Source: VFMC01 sp046331225 (GTDB lineage: Bacteria; Actinomycetota; Acidimicrobiia; Acidimicrobiales; Ilumatobacteraceae). From it: DNA of 64,000 nt. This document shows, in pieces, positions 43,538 to 51,532 of this stretch. The DNA lies in the NCBI GenBank assembly GCA_046331225.1, contig JAXLRF010000003.1:310001-374000 (forward strand), written 5' to 3'. The notes beneath the pieces were generated by a model that had not been told where the DNA came from, ran no database searches, and worked only from the letters and a program-made list of their open reading frames with translations. A program made the translations under genes and the position numbers. How positions within the stretch are numbered: position 1 is the stretch's first letter; each line of letters opens with the position of its first letter.

Positions 43538-44741
43538 GCTCGCCGCGCACGCCGCACTCGAGTTCGACGAGGGACGGATGCTGCCACTCGAGGCCTACCG
43601 ATCCGACGCGGTGTTGGCCGTCGAGCGTGAGGCGATCTTCGCGAGTGCGTGGACCTGCGTCGGCCGCTCTGCCGACCTGCCTCGGCCCGGCGACCACCTC
43701 ACCGCCGAGGTGCCGAGCGGCGACCCGCGAGCAGCCCGCGATGCGCACCGCTCGATCATCGTGGTGCGCGACGAGGACGGCTGTCTGGTGGCACACGACA
43801 ACGTGTGCATCCACCGTGGCGCACGCCTGCTCGACGGGTGCGGCAACACGGCACGGATCACCTGCCCGTACCACGCCTGGGCGTTCCGGCTCGACGGCAC
43901 GCTGATCGGGGCGCCCTACATGGCCGCCCCTGGTGCGACGAGCGCGCTGCGCCCCGACGAGCACCGGCTCGGTGCGGTGCGGCTCGAGGAGTGGGAGGGG
44001 TTCGTGTTCGTCACGCTCGACCCCGACGCACCGCCGCTCTCGCCTCGCCTGGCCGGCCTGCAGCAGGTGCTCGCCCCGTACCGGCTGGCGGGCTACGTGC
44101 CGGTGCACCAGCAGGTCGACGAGTGGCGCACGAACTGGAAGCTGCTCGTCGAGAACTTCATGGACGCCTACCACGTGTTCAAGGTGCACAAGGCCACCTT
44201 CGGCGCGAACGGCGATCACACGCTCGACACCGTGGTGCATCCGGGCACCGACGACTGGGCGCACCACGTGGTGGTCGAGGCCGACGGTGACGACCTCGCC
44301 AACCCGGACAACACCTCGCTGCAGGGCGACGCCCGGAAGACGATCGTGCTCGCCTCGGTGTTCCCCACGCACGTGATGCAGGTGCAGCCCGACTGGCTCT
44401 GGTACCTGCAGATCAGCCCGCTCGGCACCGACCGGGTGCGCATCCGCTGGGACGTGTCGGTGGCGCCCGAGGTGCTCGCCGCGCAGGCCGACCCCGACTC
44501 CTACGTGGCCGGCCTGCTGCGGTTGCTGCACGCCGTCAACGCCGAGGACCAGCCCGTGATCGAAGGTGTCCGTCGCAACGCCGACGGCGCCCCGTTCGAG
44601 CGTGGACCGCTGTCGTACCTCGAGCGCAACGTCTTCGACATCGACCGCGCCATCGCCCGCGCGATCACCCGCGTCACCACCCGCCCCCTGAACGCGAACG
44701 ACCGCGTCACCACACGGAGCGACAGTCGCTCCATGTGGTGA
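43521..44741 (+). CDS. Rieske [2Fe-2S] ring-hydroxylating oxygenase, alpha subunit
   Basis: A 406-aa oxygenase of the choline/glycine-betaine monooxygenase or aromatic-ring dioxygenase type. Rieske ligands Cys96, His98, Cys115, His118 (CIH...CPYH). The catalytic iron site is in LLVENFMDAYHVFKVH. The substrate is unknown. ATG 43521 begins within the end of the preceding gene. The last 13 residues (DRVTTRSDSRSMW) are encoded by one half of a 51-nt palindrome that also contains the stop codon, so the original C-terminus may have been replaced by an inserted palindromic element. Confidence 0.88.
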   Translation: MSIFDELAAHAALEFDEGRMLPLEAYRSDAVLAVEREAIFASAWTCVGRSADLPRPGDHLTAEVPSGDPRAARDAHRSIIVVRDEDGCLVAHDNVCIHRGARLLDGCGNTARITCPYHAWAFRLDGTLIGAPYMAAPGATSALRPDEHRLGAVRLEEWEGFVFVTLDPDAPPLSPRLAGLQQVLAPYRLAGYVPVHQQVDEWRTNWKLLVENFMDAYHVFKVHKATFGANGDHTLDTVVHPGTDDWAHHVVVEADGDDLANPDNTSLQGDARKTIVLASVFPTHVMQVQPDWLWYLQISPLGTDRVRIRWDVSVAPEVLAAQADPDSYVAGLLRLLHAVNAEDQPVIEGVRRNADGAPFERGPLSYLERNVFDIDRAIARAITRVTTRPLNANDRVTTRSDSRSMW

Positions 44742-44749
44742 CGCGGTCG
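44699..44749. repeat. 51-nt nearly perfect palindrome overlapping gene end
   Basis: Arms 44699-44723 and 44725-44749 (each 25 nt, one C/A mismatch) are inverted repeats around a single A. The element codes the last residues and stop of the Rieske oxygenase. It could be a transcription terminator or a REP/BIME-type repeat inserted into the gene end. Confidence 0.8.
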
Positions 44750-44775
44750 CAACGAACCATGCCGGCGGACGGCGA

Positions 44776-44880
44776 CTACTCGATGCGCATACCGGAGATG
44801 GCTCGGGCGATCACCAGCTGCTGGATCTCGCTGGTGCCTTCGAAGATCGTGTGGTTCACCGTCTCGAAGTTCGCGAAGTG
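44776..44880 (-). pseudogene. C-terminal remnant of acyl-CoA dehydrogenase
   Basis: Reading leftwards from about 44880, the minus strand encodes FANFETVNHTIFEGTSEIQQ LVIARAISGMRIE then TAG (space mine). This is the conserved C-terminal end of acyl-CoA dehydrogenases, whose IFEGTSEIQ motif binds FAD/CoA. Upstream of residue FAN the sequence abruptly loses all similarity. Only 34 residues of a roughly 380-residue enzyme remain. The break point marks the left edge of the inserted region. Confidence 0.75.
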
Positions 44881-45249
44881 CCGGCAACGATCGACACGTG
44901 CCATGAGCTGGTGCGTTGCGGAGGGCAAGTGGGGCCTCGTCCGGTGCAGTTCGCCAGCTCCTAGGGATGGAATAGGGACGCGGGCGCAGAGGCCGCCAGA
45001 GACGTGTCGCCGAGCCTCGTGGAGGCGTCTGCGGGCTGGACGAGCAGCACCCAGGCATTGCCTCGAAGCCTTGGCAGGCATGGTGTCGCCGCGCTCGAAG
45101 ATCCGCTCATGAACGACCTCGTCCCTAGTGTCGAAAGGCAGGCAGCAGCTCCGCCAAAGGTTGACCTCCTCGGGTCAGAGGCAGCATCTGAGTTCACCTT
45201 CGAGACACCCGGACAGCCAGCGTCTGAGGGCAGTCTGTGTGTGACGGAC
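44881..45249. other. Intergenic region at the left junction of the inserted element
   Basis: About 370 bp without a recognisable gene. Open frames on both strands here have no family resemblance or ribosome sites. The left edge interrupts the acyl-CoA dehydrogenase remnant; no tRNA, and no obvious direct repeat with the far end, which is outside the window. Confidence 0.5.
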
Positions 45250-46188
45250 TCAGGCGCGGATGGCTTGCTCGATCGCCTCGAGTGTGAGGTCGCTCGAGGT
45301 TGCGATGTCGTGGATGCTGGCTGCGATTGGTCGTCGGAGATGGACCTGGACACGCTGGTGAATGGTTCGAACCCCGTCCAGGAACCGACGAACCTCGGTG
45401 TGCGAGACGTCGGGGCGCGCGGTCACAACTAGACGCGTCTCGTCACCGGCTGAGCCGTCGTTCACTTCGGCCACCGGACATGGCGTCCGATCGTCGGCCG
45501 GCGGCGGGAGGCCCGGCCGTACTCTGCCGTGGTAGGTGACGGCGTAGTGAACGGACTCTGCGATGTTGCTGGCGGATGTGAACGGTGGCAGCGCCGTGAT
45601 CGTCACCGTCGATCGGCCGCGGGTCTCGCCATCGGCCATGACTGCGCTCGCCACGATCTCGCACGGCGCTCCCGATGCGAACGCCGAAAGCTCACCCGTG
45701 ATGGTGCAACCGGACGGGAACGAGGGCAGCCCGACGATCTGGCTGATCGAGTCGTCCGACGCTCCAGAGGCAGCGGCCCGGATCGCCTCGACGACTCGTC
45801 TGGGATCGAGCGGTGGTCGGCGGCCGCCGTGATGCAGGTCGCCGTTGATGAGCCCGATCGGCAGGGGGTCGAGTTCACCGCGCTCCGCTGCGAGTGCTGC
45901 CTCGCCGAGCTTCGTGAGTCGGCACTCGGTGTAGCGCGCGCCAGCAGGACCGAAGTCGGGCGAACCGTAGTTCCCGTGGAAATCGACCAGAGCGAGGTGG
46001 ACGACGTAGGGACGGGCCATGTCACACAACGACTCGTACGCCTGGCTCGGCCCGATGCCAGTGCGCTCGTGGAGGACGTCGAGCACTCGCTGGGTCTTCA
46101 GGTACGGGCCGTCGCGACGAGCGCCGGCCGCCTCGATGGCCTCGAGGATCGCCACGTCGAGGAGCCCCAGCCCGGTGGCAGCGCTCAC
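45250..46188 (-). CDS. Stand-alone GyrA/ParC-like N-terminal domain protein
   Basis: A 312-aa protein with a remote but extensive match to the breakage-reunion domain of type IIA topoisomerase A subunits. Key sites: DGPYLKTQRVLDV; AYESLCDMARPY; the VDFHGNYGSPDFGPAGARYT run, followed by ECRL, corresponding to GyrA VDGQGNFGS...RYTE, with the catalytic tyrosine equivalent at Tyr86; IVGLPSFPSGCTITG (GyrA PGPDFPT...ING); and TVTITALPPFTSASNIAESV (GyrA IPYQVNKARLIE). The coiled coil and beta-pinwheel of GyrA are absent, and so is the HPHGD region. GTG 46188 overlaps the stop of the upstream nucleotidyltransferase frame. It may be a decoy, toxin or nuclease. Confidence 0.7.
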   Translation of the reverse strand: MSAATGLGLLDVAILEAIEAAGARRDGPYLKTQRVLDVLHERTGIGPSQAYESLCDMARPYVVHLALVDFHGNYGSPDFGPAGARYTECRLTKLGEAALAAERGELDPLPIGLINGDLHHGGRRPPLDPRRVVEAIRAAASGASDDSISQIVGLPSFPSGCTITGELSAFASGAPCEIVASAVMADGETRGRSTVTITALPPFTSASNIAESVHYAVTYHGRVRPGLPPPADDRTPCPVAEVNDGSAGDETRLVVTARPDVSHTEVRRFLDGVRTIHQRVQVHLRRPIAASIHDIATSSDLTLEAIEQAIRA

Positions 46189-46600
46189 GCTGCTTGCTCG
46201 TGTCGAGTCGGACGAACCCTCACGGAGCAGCCGCCGCCGAGTTCGACGGAGATGGCGTGCTCGTCGTGGTCGTGAATGGTCGTGCCGTCGATGAGCTCGG
46301 TGATCACATCGACCTGCCCGGCCTGGGTGTTGGCACGAAAGCCCCACCGCCACGGCAAGACCGTGCACTGCTCGATGCGACGCTCGCCATGACGGGTCTC
46401 GACCGTCGCCCGAGTTCGGCCAGGACGCGAATGACGCGACGCCTCTCGTCGGCCGACGGGTCGATCATGATGTCGAGATCATGCGCCACGACGTCCTCAC
46501 CGGCGAGTGCTCGCGCCACGGATCCGATGACGACGAACCGACACCCAGACCGGGCCAGGACAGCGACCACCTCTTCGAACACAAGAACGAATCCTGCCAC
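46185..46600 (-). pseudogene. MNT-type nucleotidyltransferase, frameshifted
   Basis: The 5' part (from GTG 46600) reads FEEVVAVLARSGCRFVVIGS VARALAGEDVVAHDLDIMID (space mine), the GS...DxD core of a minimal nucleotidyltransferase of the antitoxin/AbiE type. The frame then continues at 46409-46411 (CTC-GGG) only after a -1 shift, giving ATVETRHGERRIEQCTVLPW and WGFRANTQAGQVDVITELID with stop TGA at 46185-46187. The two halves read sensibly together and total about 138 residues. Either one base was lost or the ribosome slips -1. The stop overlaps the GyrA-like start (GTGA). Confidence 0.6.
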
Positions 46601-46922
46601 GTGACAGGCTCAGCCGTCCCGCTCCTGCCGCGGCGACGGGGTAGTGCAGATGCGCTGATCTGCACTCGGTGGTGCCTTGCGTCGACGTGCCAGAGCGAAT
46701 CCTCTTTGTGTCAAGCGCGGTGTTCGGGGCCGGTTGCGGGCGCGTCGAAGATGGGCCCTGCGCGGGTGCGGTTAGCGTGGTTGTCGGGTTCGGGAGTGAC
46801 TGTTCCGAAGAGCCGGGTCGTGTGAGGTGAGATGCCGGCCACGCTGGATTCAGTGTCGTCCTCGCGTTGTCCTCCCGGACCCACCTGCTCGAACTGATAC
46901 GTCCGTATCAACTCCCGTCTGG
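46601..46922. other. Intergenic region between nucleotidyltransferase and IS110 transposase
   Basis: 322 bp without a supportable gene. It holds the operator-like dyad at 46643-46666 and a second dyad (TGATACG-TC-CGTATCA, 46895-46910) just after the transposase gene, probably part of the IS end. Confidence 0.5.
46643..46666. promoter_or_regulatory. 9-bp-arm inverted repeat upstream of the nucleotidyltransferase
   Basis: AGTGCAGAT (46643-46651) and ATCTGCACT (46658-46666) are perfect inverted repeats with 6-bp spacing, 43-66 bp upstream of GTG 46600 on the minus strand. A typical operator position for an autoregulated toxin-antitoxin-like operon. Confidence 0.4.
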
Positions 46923-48195
46923 TCAGCTGCGGGTGTCTGCGATGAGGCGTTGGTAGACGGCGTCGCTGATGTGTCGCTTGAGCGCGCGCATCGCTTCTTT
47001 GCGGCTCTTTCCCTCGGCTTGCTTGCGGAGGTAGTAGGCGCGGCCGGGGGTGTCGTTGCGGATCTGGGTCAGCGCGGCGGTGTGGATCGCGTGGTTCAGT
47101 TGGCGGTCCCCGCGAGGGTTCAACCGGTGACGCGCCTTCGGGCCCGAAGAGGCCTCGATCGGTGCGGTGCCGTTGTGTCGGGCGAAGTGCCCCGAGCTCG
47201 GGAAGCGGCGAACATCCCCGACTCTGCCGACGATCACAGCGGCCATCAACGGCCCGATGCCGAACACCTCGGTCACGGTCGTGCCCGACGCGATCACGGC
47301 AGCGGCGGTGCGTTCGCGTACGTCGTCACGGGCCCGGTCGAGGGTGCGGATCTCGTCGATCAGCTGATGGCAGGTCGCCAACCGTTGAGCGATGACCGGG
47401 CTCGTGATCGTCACGTTTCCCAGCAGTTCTGCGGCTTTCGTGGCGGTCAACGATCGTGTGGTGCCGCCTTCGATGAGCACACACATCAGCGCGTGGAGCC
47501 GGCACACGGTGCGCGTGCGATGTGCGGTGATCTGATGATCACGATCCGCGAGCAGACGCAGCACGACCCGGTGCTCATCGAGGCCGGCGACGACGTTGAG
47601 AGCCGGCGTGCGCCACGCCACGATCGCCGCGGAGCGGGCATCGTTCGGGTCGGTCTTGTCGATCTTGCCGCGCTCGAGCAGCCGCACCCGCGACGACAAC
47701 TTCGGTGGCACATCGACCACGCGCTCACCTGCGGCGACGAGCTGCTGCGCGAGCATCGCGCCCATCCCGGTCGCGCCTTCGACCGCCCAGGTGCGCGGCT
47801 CGAACCGTGCCGCCCACGCCAGGAGCCGGTCGCGTTGATCTCGATCAGCGGTGACACGAATGGTGTCGAGCACCGCTTCGCTGCGGTCGACAACGACCGC
47901 GGTGTGGGACCCCTTGTGCGGGTCGATCCCGATCATGAACATCGATGTGGTCCTTTCGTCGTGGAGTGAGTTCGCCACGGCGGGCACACCTGATGCGTGG
48001 TTGATGCCGTTCCTCTTTCGAGCCACGCCGCGACAGGATCCGGCCAGGCGGTCGCTTCGCTCAAAAGCCAACCTCATGGCGACAGGGCATTCATGAGACA
48101 CACCCGACCAGACCCCCGACGCTACGGAAACCCGTCAACGCCTTGCATCAGATCCTCTATCAGGGCATTACGCGCTAACCCCTCGGTGATGTCGT
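46895..48195 (-). mobile_element. IS110-family insertion sequence, ends not defined
   Basis: Defined by the transposase gene 46923-47942 and about 250 bp of non-coding DNA on its 5' side (47943-48195). IS110 elements lack long terminal inverted repeats, so exact ends cannot be read from one copy. The non-coding 5' segment is where IS110 elements encode their bridge RNA. The 16-bp dyad at 46895-46910 near the 3' side may be part of the right end. Both limits are estimates. Confidence 0.5.
46923..47942 (-). CDS. IS110-family DEDD transposase (bridge-RNA-guided recombinase)
   Basis: A 339-aa intact recombinase: N-terminal RuvC-like DEDD domain (MIGIDPHKGSHTAVVVD, WAVEGATGMG, DKTDPNDARSAAIVAW), coiled-coil linker, and the Transposase_20 domain (EVFGIGPLMAAVIVGRVGDV, HNGTAPIEASSG with the catalytic serine, LNPRGDRQLNHAIHTAAL). 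ATG 47942 was chosen because the conserved MFMIGIDPHK opening follows it; upstream codons show no homology. No disruption is visible, so the element may be active. Confidence 0.9.
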   Translation of the reverse strand: MFMIGIDPHKGSHTAVVVDRSEAVLDTIRVTADRDQRDRLLAWAARFEPRTWAVEGATGMGAMLAQQLVAAGERVVDVPPKLSSRVRLLERGKIDKTDPNDARSAAIVAWRTPALNVVAGLDEHRVVLRLLADRDHQITAHRTRTVCRLHALMCVLIEGGTTRSLTATKAAELLGNVTITSPVIAQRLATCHQLIDEIRTLDRARDDVRERTAAAVIASGTTVTEVFGIGPLMAAVIVGRVGDVRRFPSSGHFARHNGTAPIEASSGPKARHRLNPRGDRQLNHAIHTAALTQIRNDTPGRAYYLRKQAEGKSRKEAMRALKRHISDAVYQRLIADTRS

Positions 48196-48394
48196 CACAC
48201 CCGTGATTCACACTCGCTGAGTGAGTTCCACAGATCCTTGCGACGACCCGGTGCCGCACACCATCGTCCTCTCGCTCGACGACGCTTCCGCGTCCTCGAA
48301 GCCCTCGAAGACGCTCGCCTCGAGGTAGCTCCCGAGAGTCGAACACCCATGACTGAGGAGCTATTCGAGCGCATTGTCCAACATTCGTGACGCG
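47943..48394. other. Non-coding region 5' of the IS110 transposase
   Basis: 452 bp. The first roughly 250 bp (minus strand) may encode the bridge RNA that directs the IS110 recombinase to its donor and target. I could not predict its fold by eye. A short plus-strand peptide around 48221-48328 (VSSTDPCDDPVPHTIVLSLD ...) is not supported by a start site or homology. Confidence 0.4.
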
Positions 48395-49054
48395 CTAGTC
48401 GAGAAACGTCAGACAGCGCTCGTGGCTGGTCGCCGGAGTAAGGCGTTGGCTCGACCAATCAACGTCGAAGGCGCATTCGACATCGCCATCGAGGATGAGA
48501 ACCACGCGGTCACCCGGGTCCAGTCTCACATCCACACCGAACTCCTGACTGGCGCACTTGGAGATGCGATGAGAGGCGAATGGCCCGTCTGATTCTCTGA
48601 CATCGATCCGCACGCACGAGCTATCCGGCCCCATCCCCGTCTGCATCGTCTGCACCACGATCTGACCACCTGACGGACTCAGCGCTGACGCTTCGTGTAG
48701 CGGCCGACCGGAATTGAGGAAGACGATCAGCACACTGGCGAGGACGACGAGATAGAGCGATCCGGCTACAAGTGCGCCGCCGGCCAGTAGTCGCCACCAC
48801 CATCGCTTCGACGCAGCCCAGACCGAGCCGCCTAGAAAGATCACCCAGAACGAAAGCATCGCCACCTGAATCAGCGGATACTCGTCGAGGACGACGTATC
48901 GGCCGGGATTGCGTGCGGCCAGAACGGACACGGCAAGGCCACCAACGGCGACGACGACCAAGGTCACTGGCGCTGGGCGGTGGCGCTTCACGATGACCGG
49001 ACCCTGATGGTCTTCCCCTGCCGGCGGCGCGAGCGGTTCGGCCGACTCCTCCAT
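48395..49054 (-). CDS. Hypothetical membrane protein
   Basis: A 219-aa protein. Three hydrophobic segments follow a proline-rich N-terminus (VTLVVVAVGGLAVSVLAA, VAMLSFWVIFLGGSVWA, LLAGGALVAGSLYLVVLASV); a soluble C-terminal domain (about 95 residues, Cys at several positions) lies outside. No family recognised. ATG 49054 is the clear start. Confidence 0.6.
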   Translation of the reverse strand: MEESAEPLAPPAGEDHQGPVIVKRHRPAPVTLVVVAVGGLAVSVLAARNPGRYVVLDEYPLIQVAMLSFWVIFLGGSVWAASKRWWWRLLAGGALVAGSLYLVVLASVLIVFLNSGRPLHEASALSPSGGQIVVQTMQTGMGPDSSCVRIDVRESDGPFASHRISKCASQEFGVDVRLDPGDRVVLILDGDVECAFDVDWSSQRLTPATSHERCLTFLD

Positions 49055-49178
49055 CGGCCCAGACGATACGCCGCCGCTGGCTGAACGAGTACGCGCCAGA
49101 ACTGCCGATCGGAACGGCCTGAAGCCTTGCGCTCGCCGCCCGGTCCGGGCAATCGGCGCTAGCTACCTCTACGGATGC

Positions 49179-50018
49179 TCATTCGAACTGGCTGATGAGG
49201 ATCGCCTTGTCGAATCGTTGAGCGCGCAGGTCGGTCTCACGGATCCAGTAGTACAGGGTGCCCATCTCGAGGGCCCTGATGGTTTCGTCGCCGTCGTAGG
49301 TGTACTGCAAGAGCAGCTTCCACTGGTCGGCGAGTTCCGCGGGTACGTCACCGATGTCGATGCCGCTTGCTTCGCTTTCGCACACGGCTTGCATCGATCC
49401 CTGTCGCAGTGACGGCCATCCAAGCATCTGCTCCTCGCCGATGCGGATGAACTCGCCGTACTTGTCGAAGTCGTCGCTTTCGGGGTTTCGGGCGGGTCCG
49501 TACCAGAGGTCGCCAAGGCAGTCCTCGAACAGGTCTGGGAGCGTCCACTGGGCGTATGCCGACACCTGTCGTTGTTCGGGAAGGATCGACGGAAGGCCGA
49601 ACTGATCGTCTGCAGGAGTGGCCTCGCGGAACTGGATCGGGAACGTGCCGGGCGGTTCGAGCACATGCATGACGAGTCCCGGCGAGCCCGGTCGCCAGAG
49701 ACCTGTCACCAAGTCCGCGAAGAAGTAGAGGCAGCCTTCCGCCGGGAGGAGTCCCGTCTGGTCCGCCTCGGCCGCCGCAGCGAGGTCGACAACGGCGAGG
49801 AAGTGCATTGGAAGGTCATTCATGACGGGCCAACCAATCCCGTCGGGAAGCTCGGCACCGCCGCCCAGTCGCAGCGCCGGGTTCGGACAGGAGTTGTCGG
49901 CGTGTCCGAAGCGGACTGCGGGCGCCCCGAACGGCAAGACGTCGTCTGCGTAGGCCGCGATCTCGGCCCGCATCACGGCCTCCACCTCAGCCTGCGTCGA
50001 GTAGCTCCACCAATCCAC
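49179..50018 (-). CDS. YwqG-like DUF1963 protein
   Basis: A 279-aa protein of the DUF1963/YwqG family: RLGGGAELPDGIGWPVMND, FLAVVDLAAAAEADQTGLLP, GCLYFFADL and a C-terminal LQYTYDGDET motif. YwqG-type proteins are cytosolic and of unknown function; related domains occur as immunity proteins of polymorphic toxins. GTG 50018 was chosen because GGGAGG lies 5 nt before it (the alternative is ATG 50048). Confidence 0.8.
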   Translation of the reverse strand: MDWWSYSTQAEVEAVMRAEIAAYADDVLPFGAPAVRFGHADNSCPNPALRLGGGAELPDGIGWPVMNDLPMHFLAVVDLAAAAEADQTGLLPAEGCLYFFADLVTGLWRPGSPGLVMHVLEPPGTFPIQFREATPADDQFGLPSILPEQRQVSAYAQWTLPDLFEDCLGDLWYGPARNPESDDFDKYGEFIRIGEEQMLGWPSLRQGSMQAVCESEASGIDIGDVPAELADQWKLLLQYTYDGDETIRALEMGTLYYWIRETDLRAQRFDKAILISQFE

Positions 50019-50160
50019 GCTCACCTCCCTGCCAACACCGAACGGCATCCTGTCAGCTCCCGATGGTCGGTCGCCTGCCCGACTCGAGTGCTCGATCAGT
50101 TCGTGACTAGCCGTTAGATGTGCCGGGCCTCGGCCCGGGGTCGTGTGATAACCAGAGCGG

Positions 50161-50445
50161 GTGGACGATCCAGACCTGGAACGGAAACTCGACCGGTTCA
50201 AGTTCGACACGGCCCGCAAGATGAAGGTCCCGGCCCCACACGAGTCCGGCCCCAGCAGATGGTCCCAGGACATCATCGGCACCTTCGTCATCGGCTGCCT
50301 TCTGGTCGTCGTGATCGCGGTGTTCGGCGCGATCGAGACGGTTCGAGATGGGAGGCGACCAATCGTCGAGGTCGCCGTTGTCGTGGGCGTGACCGCAGTC
50401 CTCATCGCTGTTCTCGTCGCACGACTTCGACGCCGGCCCCGCTGA
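50161..50445 (+). CDS. Small membrane protein, hypothetical
   Basis: A 94-aa protein with a charged N-terminus and two transmembrane helices (DIIGTFVIGCLLVVVIAVFG and VEVAVVVGVTAVLIAVLVA) separated by a short polar turn. No homology recognised. GTG 50161 is the only in-frame start. Confidence 0.55.
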   Translation: MDDPDLERKLDRFKFDTARKMKVPAPHESGPSRWSQDIIGTFVIGCLLVVVIAVFGAIETVRDGRRPIVEVAVVVGVTAVLIAVLVARLRRRPR

Positions 50446-50499
50446 TAGGCCCGTCCAGATCTGCCGATTCGGGCGGCTCAGGGTGACAGGATCCGTACC

Positions 50500-50847
50500 G
50501 TGCCTCTCGTCGACGTCACGTTCGATTCCGACCTCACTTCCGCTGACAGGGCGCGCATCGCTGAGGTGTTGTGCGAGGTCGTGCCGCTCGCTGTGGAATG
50601 CCCAGAGGAGCCAATCATCGGTCCCCCCGCAGCAGGCGATCTGGAGATCCGGTTTCACCCTCGTGGCGCCGATGACGTTGGCGAGTTGTCAGTCGTTGTG
50701 GAGGTCCGGACGAAGCGGATCTCGAGCCGCGTGGGGAACGCGCAGGAGCGGGCCGACATGATTCGGGACCGCCTGGCGGAACTCTCGATCGGCCCCTTCG
50801 GGGTATGGCTCATGCTGATCGATGGGGCCTGGAGTCAGACCGACTGA
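50500..50847 (+). CDS. Tautomerase-like small protein
   Basis: A 115-aa protein. The mature N-terminus would be Pro (MPLVDVTF), the catalytic residue of the tautomerase superfamily (4-oxalocrotonate tautomerase, CHMI, MIF). The beta-alpha pattern (DVTFDSDLTSADRARIAEVL...ISSRVGNAQERADMIRDRLA) is compatible. The family call is tentative, as no other signature is present. GTG 50500 is the start. Confidence 0.45.
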   Translation: MPLVDVTFDSDLTSADRARIAEVLCEVVPLAVECPEEPIIGPPAAGDLEIRFHPRGADDVGELSVVVEVRTKRISSRVGNAQERADMIRDRLAELSIGPFGVWLMLIDGAWSQTD

Positions 50848-50914
50848 CCGCGCCGATCTGCCGATCCGCGTGGGGTCGCTGGACAGGTCAGGGTTGCTCA
50901 GGCAGAGTGAGCGC

Positions 50915-51532
50915 GTGGTGACTTCCATTCTCGACCGACGCTTGGATCCACCGAGTGCCCCGACGATGCGTTCCGCTCGGGTCGTGTGGTTCGCATCGGT
51001 TGTCGTGGTCGGGTTCCTGCTCAGCTTGTGGTGGTTCGCTGGTGGAACGTTCGTTGGCGCGCCGGAGGGGGACAGCGTCGGTGTTGCTGCCCAGGTGGGC
51101 GAGGACGCTTCGTTCGGTTTCCCGGTGTCTGCTGATGGCAGCGATGCTCGGCTTCGGAGTGTGTCCGCTCGGGTCACGCCGGCAGCGACGATTGAGTGGT
51201 CGGTGTATCAGTCGATCGAGAGCACAGGGTTTGGCACGTGGCGCGGCCCGCTCGCCCCGACCTGGCCGGTCGAAGGGCTCAAGGGCGCTCGCGTGAGCGA
51301 GGACGATGTGCATGCCACGTTTGTCGTCGCCACTGTTCGGCCGACAACTCCGGGCGTGTACCGGGTGTCGGATATCACGATCGAGTATCGGTCCGGTTGG
51401 CGATCACGAAGCGAGGAGAGCGGGTTCGTGGGTTGCGTGCTGGTTGCGCCTGGGGACCGGTCAGTTGATGAGTTGAGAACGAGCAATGATCCGCTGTGGC
51501 AGGAGTACGAGGCTTGCTGGACGAGCGGTTGA
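50915..51532 (+). CDS. Hypothetical exported or membrane-anchored protein
   Basis: A 205-aa protein with one N-terminal transmembrane helix (VVWFASVVVVGFLLSLWWFA) and an extracytoplasmic beta-rich domain (VSEDDVHATFVVATVRPTTP, GVYRVSDITIEYRSGW). Two cysteines near the C-terminus could form a disulfide. No family recognised. GTG 50915 or 50918 are both possible starts. Confidence 0.55.
   Translation: MVTSILDRRLDPPSAPTMRSARVVWFASVVVVGFLLSLWWFAGGTFVGAPEGDSVGVAAQVGEDASFGFPVSADGSDARLRSVSARVTPAATIEWSVYQSIESTGFGTWRGPLAPTWPVEGLKGARVSEDDVHATFVVATVRPTTPGVYRVSDITIEYRSGWRSRSEESGFVGCVLVAPGDRSVDELRTSNDPLWQEYEACWTSG

Noticed and set aside
45004..45432. 142-codon plus-strand frame near the element junction
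   Set aside because: It is antisense to the end of the GyrA-like gene and has no family resemblance.
48122..48346. Small minus-strand frame 5' of the IS110 element
   Set aside because: No ribosome site or homology; lies partly in the presumed IS non-coding end.
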